The notes under the pieces are model-generated. The model was given only the letters and a program-made list of their open reading frames with translations, did no database searches and was not told where the DNA came from. A DNA stretch of 35,657 bases from Profundicola sp964553105. GTDB lineage: Bacteria; Bacteroidota; Bacteroidia; Flavobacteriales; Weeksellaceae. Where the stretch lies: positions 1-35,657 of the forward strand of contig CAZKJO010000024.1 in assembly GCA_964553105.1 (NCBI GenBank). Reading direction: 5' to 3'. Of this stretch, positions 23,844 to 32,510 are shown piece by piece; position 1 is the first letter of the stretch, and each line of letters begins with the position of its first letter. Position numbers and translations under genes: made by a program.

Positions 23844-26642
23844 TTAATATTTACCTCTTTGCCAATATTCAATTACCTTCCCTAAATCCAAATTCAGCAT
23901 AAAACGAATTCTATCATGATAAGCTCCTAAGGTCGGTTCGAAACCTAGGCTTGATTGAATCGGTAGGTAAATCTCTAAGAAATCAGGAATAACCCGCACT
24001 CGAAGTCCACTGTCATAAACAAATTTAGTCGGTTGTAACTTGTTTTTATAAACACCCATATCGCCATATAAATCAAAAATCTTCCAAAGTGGATATTCTA
24101 GATTCATAGCATACAAATATTGATCGGCTTGAACATAGAAATTAGATTTAAAACCACCTTCTGCCAATACAAACTGCTGACTCAAAAGGCCACTCGTTTC
24201 TGATCTACCTAAAAGTGGGTAACTAAAGGTGTAATCCGTGATTCTATCTAAACCAAAATCGAAATAATTAGAGTTTTCTAAGCTATGATTAATGAAACTT
24301 CCCCCAAAAACCCTAACGCCTAATCTTTTGTTTTTAGAGAATTTCCAGCGCCAATAAAACTCACCATAAATTTTACTAAACTTATTCGACAGCTGAAAGT
24401 TAACAAAAGCTTTTTTCTCATGAATAATCCCTGGATTCCAGTATTGATACCCTAAGTTGTATAATTTATATTCCTTTAGCTCAATGTCTTCTGGAGAAGC
24501 GTCAAGCGATAAGGCTCTATCAATATGCTGAAAATTAGTTACGATTGAACGATTTCTAAGTGATCGAGGAGACTTATTGAAAGTAAAATTCGTTCCTAAA
24601 GAATAGGTCTTATAAGAAAGTCCTTTATTATAATGGCGATAACCAAGACCAGCTTGAAGTTTGATTTTTCTAAACCATCCTTGATCGGGATAAATATTGT
24701 AGCTCGTAGAAAAGTTTCCGGTTAAAGTAGATTCACCCGTACTATATTGAGGTTTAATTTTATAGGTCCAAATTTGTGGTAAAATTGTCTTGTTGCTAAT
24801 GCTAACACCTAGTTGCAACTTATCATAATTGTTCCAACCTATATCTGGAAAAAGAAAAATCTGGTTGTATTCATAAGATGGATAATCCGTAACCAATCCA
24901 AATTTTAATTTTCTACGAAATAGATTTTTAGGGCGATAGTAATTATTTCTAGGATTAAAATCGGGAAAACTAATACTATCATTCAAAACAATTAAATCAT
25001 AATTATTGTTTGGAATACTCAAGCTTGTAATTTTATCCTTGGAAAGCATCCAAGTGTCATAAGTTTTAACACCATTTTCGTAAGCCGAAATCCTAAATGG
25101 TAGATCTAATTCTGTTTGATTTCTAATCTTAATTATCGTGCTATCTCCTTTGGTTTTAGCATTTTTAATGGCAAAGTCTAAGTTTTTTGCATTAGGGATA
25201 AAATTATCAAAAAACCAACTAACATCTTTATCTGAATAGGTTTTGAAGTAATTCTCGAAGCTTTCAGCAGTGATAGGCGTACAGCAATGCTCCTCGATTA
25301 TTTTTTGTAAAATAAAGTGAAAATTATCTTCACCCAAATAGGTAGAGAAATTCTCAAACGCCAATCCTGTCTTATAATAGCTTACATTTTTTTGGTTGAG
25401 GTTACTTAGCTCATCAAAAGGTGTGTTAATCGCTTGATCAAGATTTTCTGTAAGAAACATTTGATAAAAAATCTTTGAGCGCTCGGTCATTTTTAGTTTA
25501 GAAGCTTCGAACATCTTGAGTGGACGAAAATTAAATAATCGAATATCATCACTCACTTTTCCGCTCAGTAGTAAATCTGGATATTTTTGTTCAATATATT
25601 TCATTTGAAGATAAGCCTTAATCCCATTTCTAATCCAATGGTCATTTCGCATATCAACAATAATGTTTTTGTCGGCATAAGCGGAAGTTAGTTGTGCAAT
25701 CATTTCTAAATTTAATCGCGTTTCGGTATCAAAAATTTGATATTTTCCAATCAATGGAATGTCAATATCTTGAACACCATCAAACTTATGCCTAGAATAG
25801 GACTTTTTAGAAATAAACAAAGGTTCTTTTAAACCGCCTAAAGTATTTTTTAGAAAAGCTAACTCCTCGGTAATAATAGGTTTTAATTTTGCCATATCTG
25901 CCGAATCCATATCGAATCCGAAAATTACATCACCATGTGCTGTAGATATAGTTTCAACAACTTCAGATGAAACAACGGCAAGTTGAAAGAAATCTAATTT
26001 ATCTCCCACAAAATAATGGGGTCGAATTTCTTTCAAGTCTGTATAAACCTCAAAATTATCTGGAATCTTGGTATGCAATTCATAATGCGTATGGTTTCCA
26101 GAGAGAGACTCAAAGTCTTTGTAGTGCTGAATAATTATTTGATCATCTCTTTTAACTCCGGGTTGCAGAAAGAAATATTTCAAAAGCAAACTACCTTCTT
26201 CTTTTATGCCATAATTGGTAATTTTAGCATCTGGTAAATGAATTGAATAATTAGCTTTAAACTTAAGTCTTTCTTGGCCTGTCGGGACAATTAATTTAAT
26301 GATTTCATTGTCCACGTAGGTATAAGGAATTCTCTTATTATTTTCATCTAAGAAGCGAAGATCTTCTATCCAGCCCCTTTCTGAAATGGGAGCAAAATAT
26401 AATTCATCCTGTCGATTACCTAATTTGGTCTTCGCCAGTGTTGTATTTTTGTCTTTATAAGCATTGGCCCAAGCATATAAAAAATACTCATTACTGCTAG
26501 AGTTGGGCATCACATCAAAGCGCTGCTGTACATCAACGATCGGCGAAAATCCTTCGTAGCTAAAATGAATATCTATACTATCCGACTGTGCCCAGAGAAG
26601 AAGGAAATTCAAGAAAAATAATAAGATTACAGCCTTTTTCAT
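23844..26642 (-). CDS. M1 aminopeptidase-like pseudoenzyme with beta-barrel-like C-terminus
   Basis: A 932-residue exported protein (signal peptide MKKAVILLFFLNFLLLWAQ; ATG 26642 preferred to a TTG two codons upstream). Residues about 20-230 form a beta-rich region like the N-domain of M1 peptidases. About 290-520 resembles the gluzincin catalytic domain, but where HExxH should lie the sequence reads AQLTS (316-320), and the downstream WLNEG zinc-ligand motif reads WIRNG (336-340). All three zinc ligands and the catalytic Glu are therefore absent. From about 560 there are repeated aromatic amphipathic strands (KLKFGLVTDYPSYEY, LQAGLGYRHYN, AFVNFQLSNKFSKIYGEFYWRW) ending FMLNLDLGKVIEYW, like an outer-membrane barrel. 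The gene stands alone between a terminator and the divergent NlpE-like pair. A role in envelope assembly is only speculation. Confidence 0.85.
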   Translation of the reverse strand: MKKAVILLFFLNFLLLWAQSDSIDIHFSYEGFSPIVDVQQRFDVMPNSSSNEYFLYAWANAYKDKNTTLAKTKLGNRQDELYFAPISERGWIEDLRFLDENNKRIPYTYVDNEIIKLIVPTGQERLKFKANYSIHLPDAKITNYGIKEEGSLLLKYFFLQPGVKRDDQIIIQHYKDFESLSGNHTHYELHTKIPDNFEVYTDLKEIRPHYFVGDKLDFFQLAVVSSEVVETISTAHGDVIFGFDMDSADMAKLKPIITEELAFLKNTLGGLKEPLFISKKSYSRHKFDGVQDIDIPLIGKYQIFDTETRLNLEMIAQLTSAYADKNIIVDMRNDHWIRNGIKAYLQMKYIEQKYPDLLLSGKVSDDIRLFNFRPLKMFEASKLKMTERSKIFYQMFLTENLDQAINTPFDELSNLNQKNVSYYKTGLAFENFSTYLGEDNFHFILQKIIEEHCCTPITAESFENYFKTYSDKDVSWFFDNFIPNAKNLDFAIKNAKTKGDSTIIKIRNQTELDLPFRISAYENGVKTYDTWMLSKDKITSLSIPNNNYDLIVLNDSISFPDFNPRNNYYRPKNLFRRKLKFGLVTDYPSYEYNQIFLFPDIGWNNYDKLQLGVSISNKTILPQIWTYKIKPQYSTGESTLTGNFSTSYNIYPDQGWFRKIKLQAGLGYRHYNKGLSYKTYSLGTNFTFNKSPRSLRNRSIVTNFQHIDRALSLDASPEDIELKEYKLYNLGYQYWNPGIIHEKKAFVNFQLSNKFSKIYGEFYWRWKFSKNKRLGVRVFGGSFINHSLENSNYFDFGLDRITDYTFSYPLLGRSETSGLLSQQFVLAEGGFKSNFYVQADQYLYAMNLEYPLWKIFDLYGDMGVYKNKLQPTKFVYDSGLRVRVIPDFLEIYLPIQSSLGFEPTLGAYHDRIRFMLNLDLGKVIEYWQRGKY

Positions 26643-26726
26643 ATTCAACTTCCAATATTAAGAAAATATCTTTCAAGCTGATAATACATTGGCTTAAAAT
26701 TTGAATTAATTTAAAAAAAAGTCATC

Positions 26727-27173
26727 ATGAAAAATTTATTGCTAACGATGGGACTTTTACTTCTAATGGTTTCATGTAGCAAAGAGAGTAATAAAGTTGT
26801 TGTGGTAGATAGGTTTAGCGCTAATCAAGTTAGTCAGATGGACCTAGAAAGACATAATGCAGAGAGAATTTTGAATTGGGTAGGAACCTATTATGGGATT
26901 TTGCCTTGTGCAAGTTGTTCTGGAATTGAGACAACTTTAGAATTAAAATCTGATCAAACTTTTGAATTGAAAACTATTTATCAAGATACTGATAAAAAGC
27001 CTATCATAGAAAGAGGTAACTTTGAATGGCATAAAATAAGAAATCAGGTAACCCTTAAAAATGATGAAGATCTTCAGGTTAAGATTGAAAAGGATCAAGT
27101 TCGTTTTTTGAAAATTGAAGGAAAAGCTGTGACAGGCAATTTAGGTAAGGCATATGTGCTTAAAAAGAAATAA
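26727..27173 (+). CDS. NlpE-like lipoprotein with CxxC
   Basis: A 148-residue lipoprotein (lipobox LMVSC, C17) with the NlpE N-terminal domain signature WVGTYYGILPCASCSGIETTL, where C61 and C64 form the CxxC. E. coli NlpE is an outer-membrane lipoprotein that senses copper and surface or lipoprotein stress; only its N-terminal barrel domain is represented here. A paralogue follows after 14 bases. A weak promoter candidate (TTTC, 20 bases, TAAAATTTG at 26695-26703) is one base too long in the -7 box. Copper function is suggested by family only. Confidence 0.85.
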   Translation: MKNLLLTMGLLLLMVSCSKESNKVVVVDRFSANQVSQMDLERHNAERILNWVGTYYGILPCASCSGIETTLELKSDQTFELKTIYQDTDKKPIIERGNFEWHKIRNQVTLKNDEDLQVKIEKDQVRFLKIEGKAVTGNLGKAYVLKKK

Positions 27174-27187
27174 TAAAATATAAAAAA

Positions 27188-27625
27188 ATGAGAAGTTGGT
27201 TGGTTAGTTTTGCATTAATTGGAATTCTTTTGAGCTGTAATAATAAAGCGGCGGAATCTACTGCGGTGGAAGTTAAGCAGGAAAAAGCAATTCCCAAAAC
27301 GGATACAGCAGATTGGATTGGAGAGTATTTCGGGACGGTTCCTAGTTCTAAAGATATTGGCTTAGAAATGAAATTGGTTTTAAACCCGTCTAATACCTAT
27401 AGTCTGCAAATAACCCATCTTCGCACCAACCCTAAGGATAACGAAGTAAATGAATATACCGGAGAAATCCATTGGGATGAGGATAGCACAACCATCGTTT
27501 TAAAAGAGTTAGATTCTTTGTCTAATAAATTTAAAGTTAAACCGGGCAAAGTGGAATATCTAAACCCAGATGCCACACCTAACACCGGAACATTAGCTGA
27601 ATTTTATACCCTAAAGAAGAAATAA
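27188..27625 (+). CDS. NlpE-like lipoprotein paralogue lacking CxxC
   Basis: A 145-residue lipoprotein (MRSWLVSFALIGILLSC, C17) of the same plan as the gene before it: WIGEYFGTVPSSKDIGLEMKL aligns with WVGTYYGILPCASCSGIETTL, and both end TGxLxxxYxLKKK. The CxxC is replaced by SSKD, so its only cysteine is the lipidated one. The match and tandem position point to duplication followed by divergence, with loss of any CxxC-based metal or redox function. It probably shares a transcript with its neighbour (14-base gap). Confidence 0.82.
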   Translation: MRSWLVSFALIGILLSCNNKAAESTAVEVKQEKAIPKTDTADWIGEYFGTVPSSKDIGLEMKLVLNPSNTYSLQITHLRTNPKDNEVNEYTGEIHWDEDSTTIVLKELDSLSNKFKVKPGKVEYLNPDATPNTGTLAEFYTLKKK

Positions 27626-27637
27626 GGTGAGATAGCT

Positions 27638-27656
27638 AAAGATTTAAACAATCTTT
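27638..27656 (+). terminator. Possible hairpin between the NlpE-like pair and exbB
   Basis: AAAGATT, loop TAAAC and AATCTTT form a 7-bp stem 13 bases after the second NlpE-like gene. There is no immediate T-run (GTCTATAAT follows), so this may only be a weak terminator. Confidence 0.35.
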
Positions 27657-27677
27657 GTCTATAATCGTCGTTATTTT

Positions 27678-27708
27678 TTTGAATACACTACAAAAGCAAT
27701 TACTTTTG
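27678..27708 (+). promoter_or_regulatory. Consensus Bacteroidota promoter of exbB-exbD-tonB-folC
   Basis: TTTG (27678-27681), exactly 19 bases, then TACTTTTG (27701-27708) match TTTG-N19-TAnnTTTG without error. Transcription should begin near 27712, about 17 bases before the ATG at 27729. The inverted repeat CAAAAG-CAATTA-CTTTTG (27691-27708) overlaps the -7 box and could be an operator, for example for iron-dependent control, but no Fur-box match is evident. Confidence 0.75.
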
Positions 27709-27728
27709 CTTTAAATTTTTAATTGAAT

Positions 27729-28424
27729 ATGCAAGAAATACAGGATTCTCTAGCGCTTAACGAAACTGTGAATCAAGTTTTGACCAAGGAAGTTTCTATT
27801 TATGATATGATTACGCAGGGTGGAACCTTTGGAGTGATTATTATGATTGTTCTTTTTTTACTCTTTGTCGCCGCTATCTATCTATTTATAGAGCGATTTT
27901 TAACCATCAAGAGATCATCTCAAATCGATGAAAATTTCATCCATCATATCAAGGATTTTGTGTATGATAATAAAATTGAATCCGCTGTAGAACTTTGTCG
28001 AAGAACGAATTCTCCTGAAGCGAGAATGATTCAAAAAGGTTTACAGAGGATTGGTCGTCCTTTAAAGGAAATTAGCGATGCTATCGAAAATACAGGAAGA
28101 CTAGAGGTCTATAAGCTAGAAAAGAACATTAATTATCTTGCTACCATTGCTGGTGCAGCGCCAATGATTGGATTCCTTGGGACAGTGATTGGTATGATTA
28201 TGGCCTTTATGGAAATCGCCAATACCGAGGGGCAAGTAGACCCTAAGTTATTGTCTTCAGGTATCTACGTGGCTATGTTAACTACAGCTGCCGGTTTGGT
28301 AGTGGGTATCTTGGCTTATTTATTTTATAATTTCTTAGTTATGAAAGTTGATAAGAGTGTACACAGCATGGAATCTTCAGTTACTGATTTCTTAGATTTA
28401 TTGAATAAACCAGTTGTGAAATAA
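27729..28424 (+). CDS. exbB: ExbB/TolQ/MotA-family proton channel subunit
   Basis: ExbB with ExbD forms the inner-membrane proton-driven motor that powers TonB-dependent transport. The 231-residue protein has a first helix at about 30-55 (GTFGVIIMIVLFLLFVAAIYLFIERF), a cytoplasmic segment, and two helices in the C-half: ATIAGAAPMIGFLGTVIGMIMAFMEI, then LLSSGIYVAMLTTAAGLVVGILAYLFYNF, the pattern of the MotA/TolQ/ExbB family. ATG 27729 is preferred over a TTG two codons upstream because it fits the promoter leader. Its stop shares one base with the exbD start (TAATG). Confidence 0.93.
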   Translation: MQEIQDSLALNETVNQVLTKEVSIYDMITQGGTFGVIIMIVLFLLFVAAIYLFIERFLTIKRSSQIDENFIHHIKDFVYDNKIESAVELCRRTNSPEARMIQKGLQRIGRPLKEISDAIENTGRLEVYKLEKNINYLATIAGAAPMIGFLGTVIGMIMAFMEIANTEGQVDPKLLSSGIYVAMLTTAAGLVVGILAYLFYNFLVMKVDKSVHSMESSVTDFLDLLNKPVVK

Positions 28425-28819
28425 TGGAATTAAGATCTAGAAATAAAATCGATCCAAGTTTCAGCATGTCCTCAATGACGGATATTGTGTTCCTATTGTT
28501 AATATTCTTTTTATTGACATCATCCTTGGTTCCTTCTAATGTGTTGGAGTTAAAGCTTCCAAAAGCAGATGGAGAAACCGTTCAGCAAGAGCAAGTGATT
28601 GTTAGTATCAACAACGAAGGCGAATACTTTGTCGGCGAAAGAAGCATTAATAAGGAACAATTAGAATTTGAGTTAAATAATATTTTACAAAATGTGCCAG
28701 AAGGTTCATTTGTATTACAGGCAGAAGAAAATACTTACACCAAGGATATTGTGTATGTAATGGACGTTGCCAATCGCAATAAATATAAAATGGTTTTAGC
28801 CACCCAACCAAATGAGTGA
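28424..28819 (+). CDS. exbD: ExbD/TolR-family protein
   Basis: The 131-residue partner of ExbB has a short cytoplasmic N-terminus, one membrane helix (about 19-38) bearing the essential proton-path aspartate in SMTDIVFLLLIFFLL (D20), and a periplasmic domain. It overlaps exbB by one base and the next gene by 8, so the three are translationally coupled. Confidence 0.94.
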   Translation: MELRSRNKIDPSFSMSSMTDIVFLLLIFFLLTSSLVPSNVLELKLPKADGETVQQEQVIVSINNEGEYFVGERSINKEQLEFELNNILQNVPEGSFVLQAEENTYTKDIVYVMDVANRNKYKMVLATQPNE

Positions 28820-29603
28820 TTTTAGAGATATAGAAGTTAGGTCAAGTAACCAAAGCCTTATCATCTCGATTGTGATAGGGATTTTGTCCTTGTTGCTACT
28901 TTTAGTCACATTTACTTTTGAAGATACCTATCCAAAGTTTCAGCCGATAGAAATCGCCATGAACTTTGGAAATACAGATGTGGGTCAGGGTGAAGCTGAG
29001 CCCATGCCCGCAGAAACTCAGCAAGCAGCGGAGTCTTCTTCGCCTGCCGTAGAGCAACCACAAACTGTGACGCCTTCTTCGCCAGTAACAAATGCAGTAA
29101 CGCAAAACACAACGGAAACAAGACCAGCAGCAACCAAAACACCAACACCTACGCCCCAGCCTAAATCGCAAACAAAACCAACTCCTGCGGCTCAACCCAC
29201 AGAGTCACCTCAACCAACGGGTGATGCTAAAGCAAATTCTGCTTTAAGTAGCCTTATCGGAGGTAAAGGAAAAGCAAATTCAGGAGGTCAAGGGAATGAC
29301 GGTACAGCTGGAAATGTAGGTGATCCTAAAGGTAGTGATAGCGATGGGACAGGTATTGGTCAAAATTGGAAATCCACTATTCCAGAACCACAGTCCCATG
29401 ATTGTACATCTTCTGGTGTGATCGTTGTCGATATTATTGTTAATGCTAGCGGTGGTATTAAATCTGCTATTCCAGGTGCGAGAGGAAGTACATCTAATGA
29501 TGCTTGTCTTAAAACCAAGGCTAAGTCGCTAGTTGAACAATATGTTAGGGCTTACCCAGGTTCAGATGGCAGACGTGGGACCTATAAAGTGAACTTGAGA
29601 TAA
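28812..29603 (+). CDS. TonB-like energy transducer
   Basis: The 263-residue protein has a cytoplasmic stub, one membrane anchor (about 15-36, SLIISIVIGILSLLLLLVTF), a periplasmic linker rich in Pro, Thr, Ala, Gln and Glu (about 60-140), a Gly/Asn/Ser-rich stretch (145-180), and a C-terminal domain with GVIVVDIIVNASGGI and AKSLVEQYVRAYPGSDGRRGTYKVNL. By position and architecture it should link ExbB/ExbD to outer-membrane TonB-dependent receptors. The C-domain differs from E. coli TonB, so a TolA-like role is possible. The linker's base composition opens long antisense frames that are not genes. Confidence 0.87.
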   Translation: MSDFRDIEVRSSNQSLIISIVIGILSLLLLLVTFTFEDTYPKFQPIEIAMNFGNTDVGQGEAEPMPAETQQAAESSSPAVEQPQTVTPSSPVTNAVTQNTTETRPAATKTPTPTPQPKSQTKPTPAAQPTESPQPTGDAKANSALSSLIGGKGKANSGGQGNDGTAGNVGDPKGSDSDGTGIGQNWKSTIPEPQSHDCTSSGVIVVDIIVNASGGIKSAIPGARGSTSNDACLKTKAKSLVEQYVRAYPGSDGRRGTYKVNLR

Positions 29604-29645
29604 TTTCATCAAGTTTAATTTCGCAATATTTAATATCTCATTTCT

Positions 29646-30863
29646 TTGAAGAATTATAACGAAGTCGAGCAATGGCTTTTTAAAAAACTACCCATGTTTC
29701 AACGTGTGGGAGCAACTGCATATAAAGCCAATTTAGATAATATCATTAATTTCTGTAAGTACTTAGGCAATCCACAGGATCAGTTCAAAACGATTCATGT
29801 GGCAGGTACCAACGGAAAGGGTAGTACATCGCATATGATGGCTTCAGTCTTGCAAGAGGCTGGTTATAAGGTAGGACTTCACACCTCTCCACATCTAAAG
29901 CACTTTGGCGAGAGATCAAGAATTAACGGGCAAAATATGCCTGATGCCTTTATCATAGATTTCGTTAATGAACATAAGGATTATATAGAAAAATCGGCTG
30001 CATCTTTCTTTGAGGTGGCTGTAACTATGGGGTTTGCTTACTTTGCTGAAGAAAAAGTGGATATAGCGGTGATTGAAACCGGTTTAGGAGGAAGATTGGA
30101 CTCTACCAATATTATTCAACCAGAAATCTCTGTAATTACCAATATTGGGATAGATCATGTGGCGATTCTAGGGGATAATGTAAAGGATATAGCTAAAGAG
30201 AAGGCTGGAATTATCAAAGAAAGCACACCTATTGTTATTGGTGAATATTTAGCGGAAACTAAGGATATTTTTAAATTGACGGCTGCGGAAAATAATGCTC
30301 AAATTTACTTTGTTCAAGATTTAAATCTGCCTGATTACGAATCTGACTTAAAAGGTATTTATCAAAGAAAAAATGTAAAAACCGCCGCACAGTCCTTAAG
30401 AGTATTGAAAGATTTAGGTTGGAAAATCACTGATGAAAATATAATAGACGGACTCCAAAAAGTAGTTGAAAATACTCAGCTACGTGGTCGATGGGATGTT
30501 TTGCAGCAAAATCCATTTATTGTAGCTGATACTGCGCACAATCCGGATGGTATAAATCAAGTGAAAGAACAAATAGCGGCTACAAAATATGATAAATTAC
30601 ACATGGTTTTGGGATTTGTAAATGATAAAGATGTCAACTCAATTTTAAGTCAATTCCCGCAAAACGCACTGTATTATTTTTGTGCTCCAAATGTGCCTCG
30701 AAAATTAGAAATTGATCAGCTCAAAGAAATGGTTTCGAGTGATTTAAATGCTACTTATTATGCAAGTGTACAAGAAGCCTTGAATGCTGCTAAAAAGAGC
30801 GCAAAACAAGACGATATGATTTACGTTGGTGGAAGCACTTTCGTAGTCGCTGAGGTGGTTTGA
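29646..30863 (+). CDS. folC: Folylpolyglutamate synthase / dihydrofolate synthase
   Basis: FolC adds glutamate to dihydropteroate and folates using ATP. The 405-residue Mur-ligase-fold protein has the P-loop GTNGKGST (54-61), the folate-site segment LHTSPHLKHFGERSRING, the IETGLGGRLDSTN motif, and ADTAHNPDG at the domain junction. It starts with TTG at 29646 (encoding MKNYNEVEQW), 42 bases after the TonB-like gene; the same order is common in Flavobacteriales. No hairpin terminator follows; 30864-31058 holds only the promoter of the next gene. Confidence 0.94.
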   Translation: MKNYNEVEQWLFKKLPMFQRVGATAYKANLDNIINFCKYLGNPQDQFKTIHVAGTNGKGSTSHMMASVLQEAGYKVGLHTSPHLKHFGERSRINGQNMPDAFIIDFVNEHKDYIEKSAASFFEVAVTMGFAYFAEEKVDIAVIETGLGGRLDSTNIIQPEISVITNIGIDHVAILGDNVKDIAKEKAGIIKESTPIVIGEYLAETKDIFKLTAAENNAQIYFVQDLNLPDYESDLKGIYQRKNVKTAAQSLRVLKDLGWKITDENIIDGLQKVVENTQLRGRWDVLQQNPFIVADTAHNPDGINQVKEQIAATKYDKLHMVLGFVNDKDVNSILSQFPQNALYYFCAPNVPRKLEIDQLKEMVSSDLNATYYASVQEALNAAKKSAKQDDMIYVGGSTFVVAEVV

Positions 30864-31010
30864 AATTTCACTTTTTAATTTTAAATACTTAAATCCAAAT
30901 TGCATTAAGTGGTGTGATTTTAGGATAAAAACGTTTAATTAAGAAAAGTTTAACATATGCTTCTCTCCTAACCAATAACTTTAACAATAGATTAAAATTA
31001 TAGTGTCATT

Positions 31011-31018
31011 TAATTTTG
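31011..31018 (+). promoter_or_regulatory. -7 box of the serine hydrolase gene
   Basis: TAATTTTG matches TAnnTTTG exactly, 40 bases before the ATG at 31059, giving a leader of about 37 bases, longer than the other candidates here. No TTTG is seen at -33. The rest of 30864-31058 is AT-rich with nothing else recognisable. Confidence 0.4.
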
Positions 31019-31058
31019 TTCTTTTGTTAAGTTGTTAAAAATGTAGAGTAGTAGTTTT

Positions 31059-32318
31059 ATGAAGTTGAACAAATCTTCCCGTAATTTTATCAATTTAGTC
31101 TTTGTTTTTGCTTTTTCTTTCGGATATGCAGAAAACCCATTATTAGCTAATTTAAAAGTTGATACAAAGACTACACCCGAAGGAATTTCTTATTATGATA
31201 CCAGCGTCTCTCCTTATAAGGAGTTGAGTGAGGTATTAGACCGCGTAAATATTGGCGCTAAGAATTCAAAATTCAATGGTACTATTTTGATTGGTTATAA
31301 GGGAAAGGTGATTTATGAAAACGCATTTGGTGATGCAGATCGTTCAATGGGTCTTAAAAACACCTTAGATACCCCTACGCAAGTTGCTTCTATCACCAAG
31401 ACATTCACCGGAACAGCGGTTGCGTGGTTACAAGAAAAAGGCATTTTAGACATCAAAGATCCAGTTCAAAAATATCTTTGGGAATTTCCATATAGCAATA
31501 TCACCATCGAGCATTTATTAGCCCATCAATCAGGATTGCCAGATTATTTAAAATTTAGTGGAAGATATTGGAGTTCTTCTGAGCCAATGTATAATGATGA
31601 GGTTTTGAGACAATTCTCTACTTATAAATTTGGTTTAAGATTTACCCCTGGAACTAAATTCGATTATAGTAATTCAAATTATGCCATATTAGCTTTGGTG
31701 ATGGAGAAGGTGACGGGAATGGCTTATAAGGACTTTATGTCTAAATATATTTTTAAGCCATTAAATATGGATAATACGTTTGTTTATGATCCAAATGATG
31801 AGCCTCAATTTAAATTTGCGAAAAGCTATAATGCTAACTTTACAATTTGGAAAAACACACATCAAGATGGTGTTTATGGAGATAAAGGAATTTATACCAC
31901 AGCCGAAGATCTATTCAAATGGGATCAGGCTTTATACAACAATGATTTTGTATCTGAATCAACAGCAGAAGATATTTTTCAGCCAAGAAGACCTTGGAGT
32001 TTTACAAAAAATTATGGTTTAGGTTGGAGAATTAAAACATACCCAAGCGGGCATAAATATGCTTATCATACAGGTTGGTGGCATGGATACCAAGGGATTT
32101 TTGCAAGATACTTACAAGATGAGTTTACTGTTGTGATTTTATCTAATCGTTATATCAGCGGAATTTCTGACAACTCTGAGTTAATTTATGAAACTGCAGC
32201 TAAATATCTTCCCTTAACAGATTTAAACAAGAAGATTGAGATGCCTGAAGAAGAAACTCAGCAAGAGCAGGTAGAAGATATTACGGACGGAATTCAAATA
32301 GTATCGAATTATCCGTAA
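31059..32318 (+). CDS. Beta-lactamase-fold serine hydrolase (class C / PBP type)
   Basis: A 419-residue exported hydrolase of the beta-lactamase class C/DD-peptidase-like family. The three active-site motifs are SITK (S111, K114), YSN (Y203-N205) and HTG (H337-G339) in place of KTG, which is common in esterases and peptidases of this family rather than true beta-lactamases. The N-terminal stretch MKLNKSSRNFINLVFVFAFSFGYA is a likely signal peptide with processing after the Ala. The C-terminus is acidic (about 392-405). Peptidoglycan, ester or peptide substrates are all possible. A terminator follows at 32327-32355. Confidence 0.9.
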   Translation: MKLNKSSRNFINLVFVFAFSFGYAENPLLANLKVDTKTTPEGISYYDTSVSPYKELSEVLDRVNIGAKNSKFNGTILIGYKGKVIYENAFGDADRSMGLKNTLDTPTQVASITKTFTGTAVAWLQEKGILDIKDPVQKYLWEFPYSNITIEHLLAHQSGLPDYLKFSGRYWSSSEPMYNDEVLRQFSTYKFGLRFTPGTKFDYSNSNYAILALVMEKVTGMAYKDFMSKYIFKPLNMDNTFVYDPNDEPQFKFAKSYNANFTIWKNTHQDGVYGDKGIYTTAEDLFKWDQALYNNDFVSESTAEDIFQPRRPWSFTKNYGLGWRIKTYPSGHKYAYHTGWWHGYQGIFARYLQDEFTVVILSNRYISGISDNSELIYETAAKYLPLTDLNKKIEMPEEETQQEQVEDITDGIQIVSNYP

Positions 32319-32326
32319 TTCCAACA

Positions 32327-32355
32327 AAACCTATTCTTTAGGTTTATCTTTTTTT
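32327..32355 (+). terminator. Intrinsic terminator of the serine hydrolase gene
   Basis: AAACCTA (32327-32333), loop TTCTT, TAGGTTT (32339-32345), then seven T at 32349-32355. The stem covers the stop codon of the convergent 59-residue gene. Confidence 0.65.
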
Positions 32356-32510
32356 AATAAATAATAAAATAATAGAACGGTACTCAGGGCTGTAAATGCC
32401 AATGCAGGACCGTTTTGTTTTAAGTCAAAAACATCATCGTATTCTATGCTCAATAGGTTGATTCCTATAGCAAAAAGTAAGATCGCGATGAATAGATATT
32501 TGTTGTTCAT
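32331..32510 (-). CDS. Small two-helix membrane protein, 59 residues
   Basis: The minus strand from ATG 32510 to TAG 32331 encodes a 59-residue protein. It begins MNNKYLFIAILLFAIGINLL (helix about 4-21), continues SIEYDDVFDLKQNGPA, has a second helix at about 38-54 (LAFTALSTVLLFYYLL) and ends KKDKPKE. The hydrophobic pattern, positive C-terminal tail and complete frame in a 437-bp interval otherwise empty of genes argue that it is real. I do not recognise a family. It overlaps the terminator of the convergent serine hydrolase. Nothing recognisable occupies 32511-32728 upstream, and no clear promoter box was found for it. Confidence 0.7.
   Translation of the reverse strand: MNNKYLFIAILLFAIGINLLSIEYDDVFDLKQNGPALAFTALSTVLLFYYLLKKDKPKE

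Noticed and set aside
28902..29195. Arg/Cys/Trp-rich minus-strand open frame inside the TonB-like gene
   Set aside because: It is a by-product of the Pro/Thr/Ala/Gln-rich linker codons on the plus strand; composition is unlike a protein.
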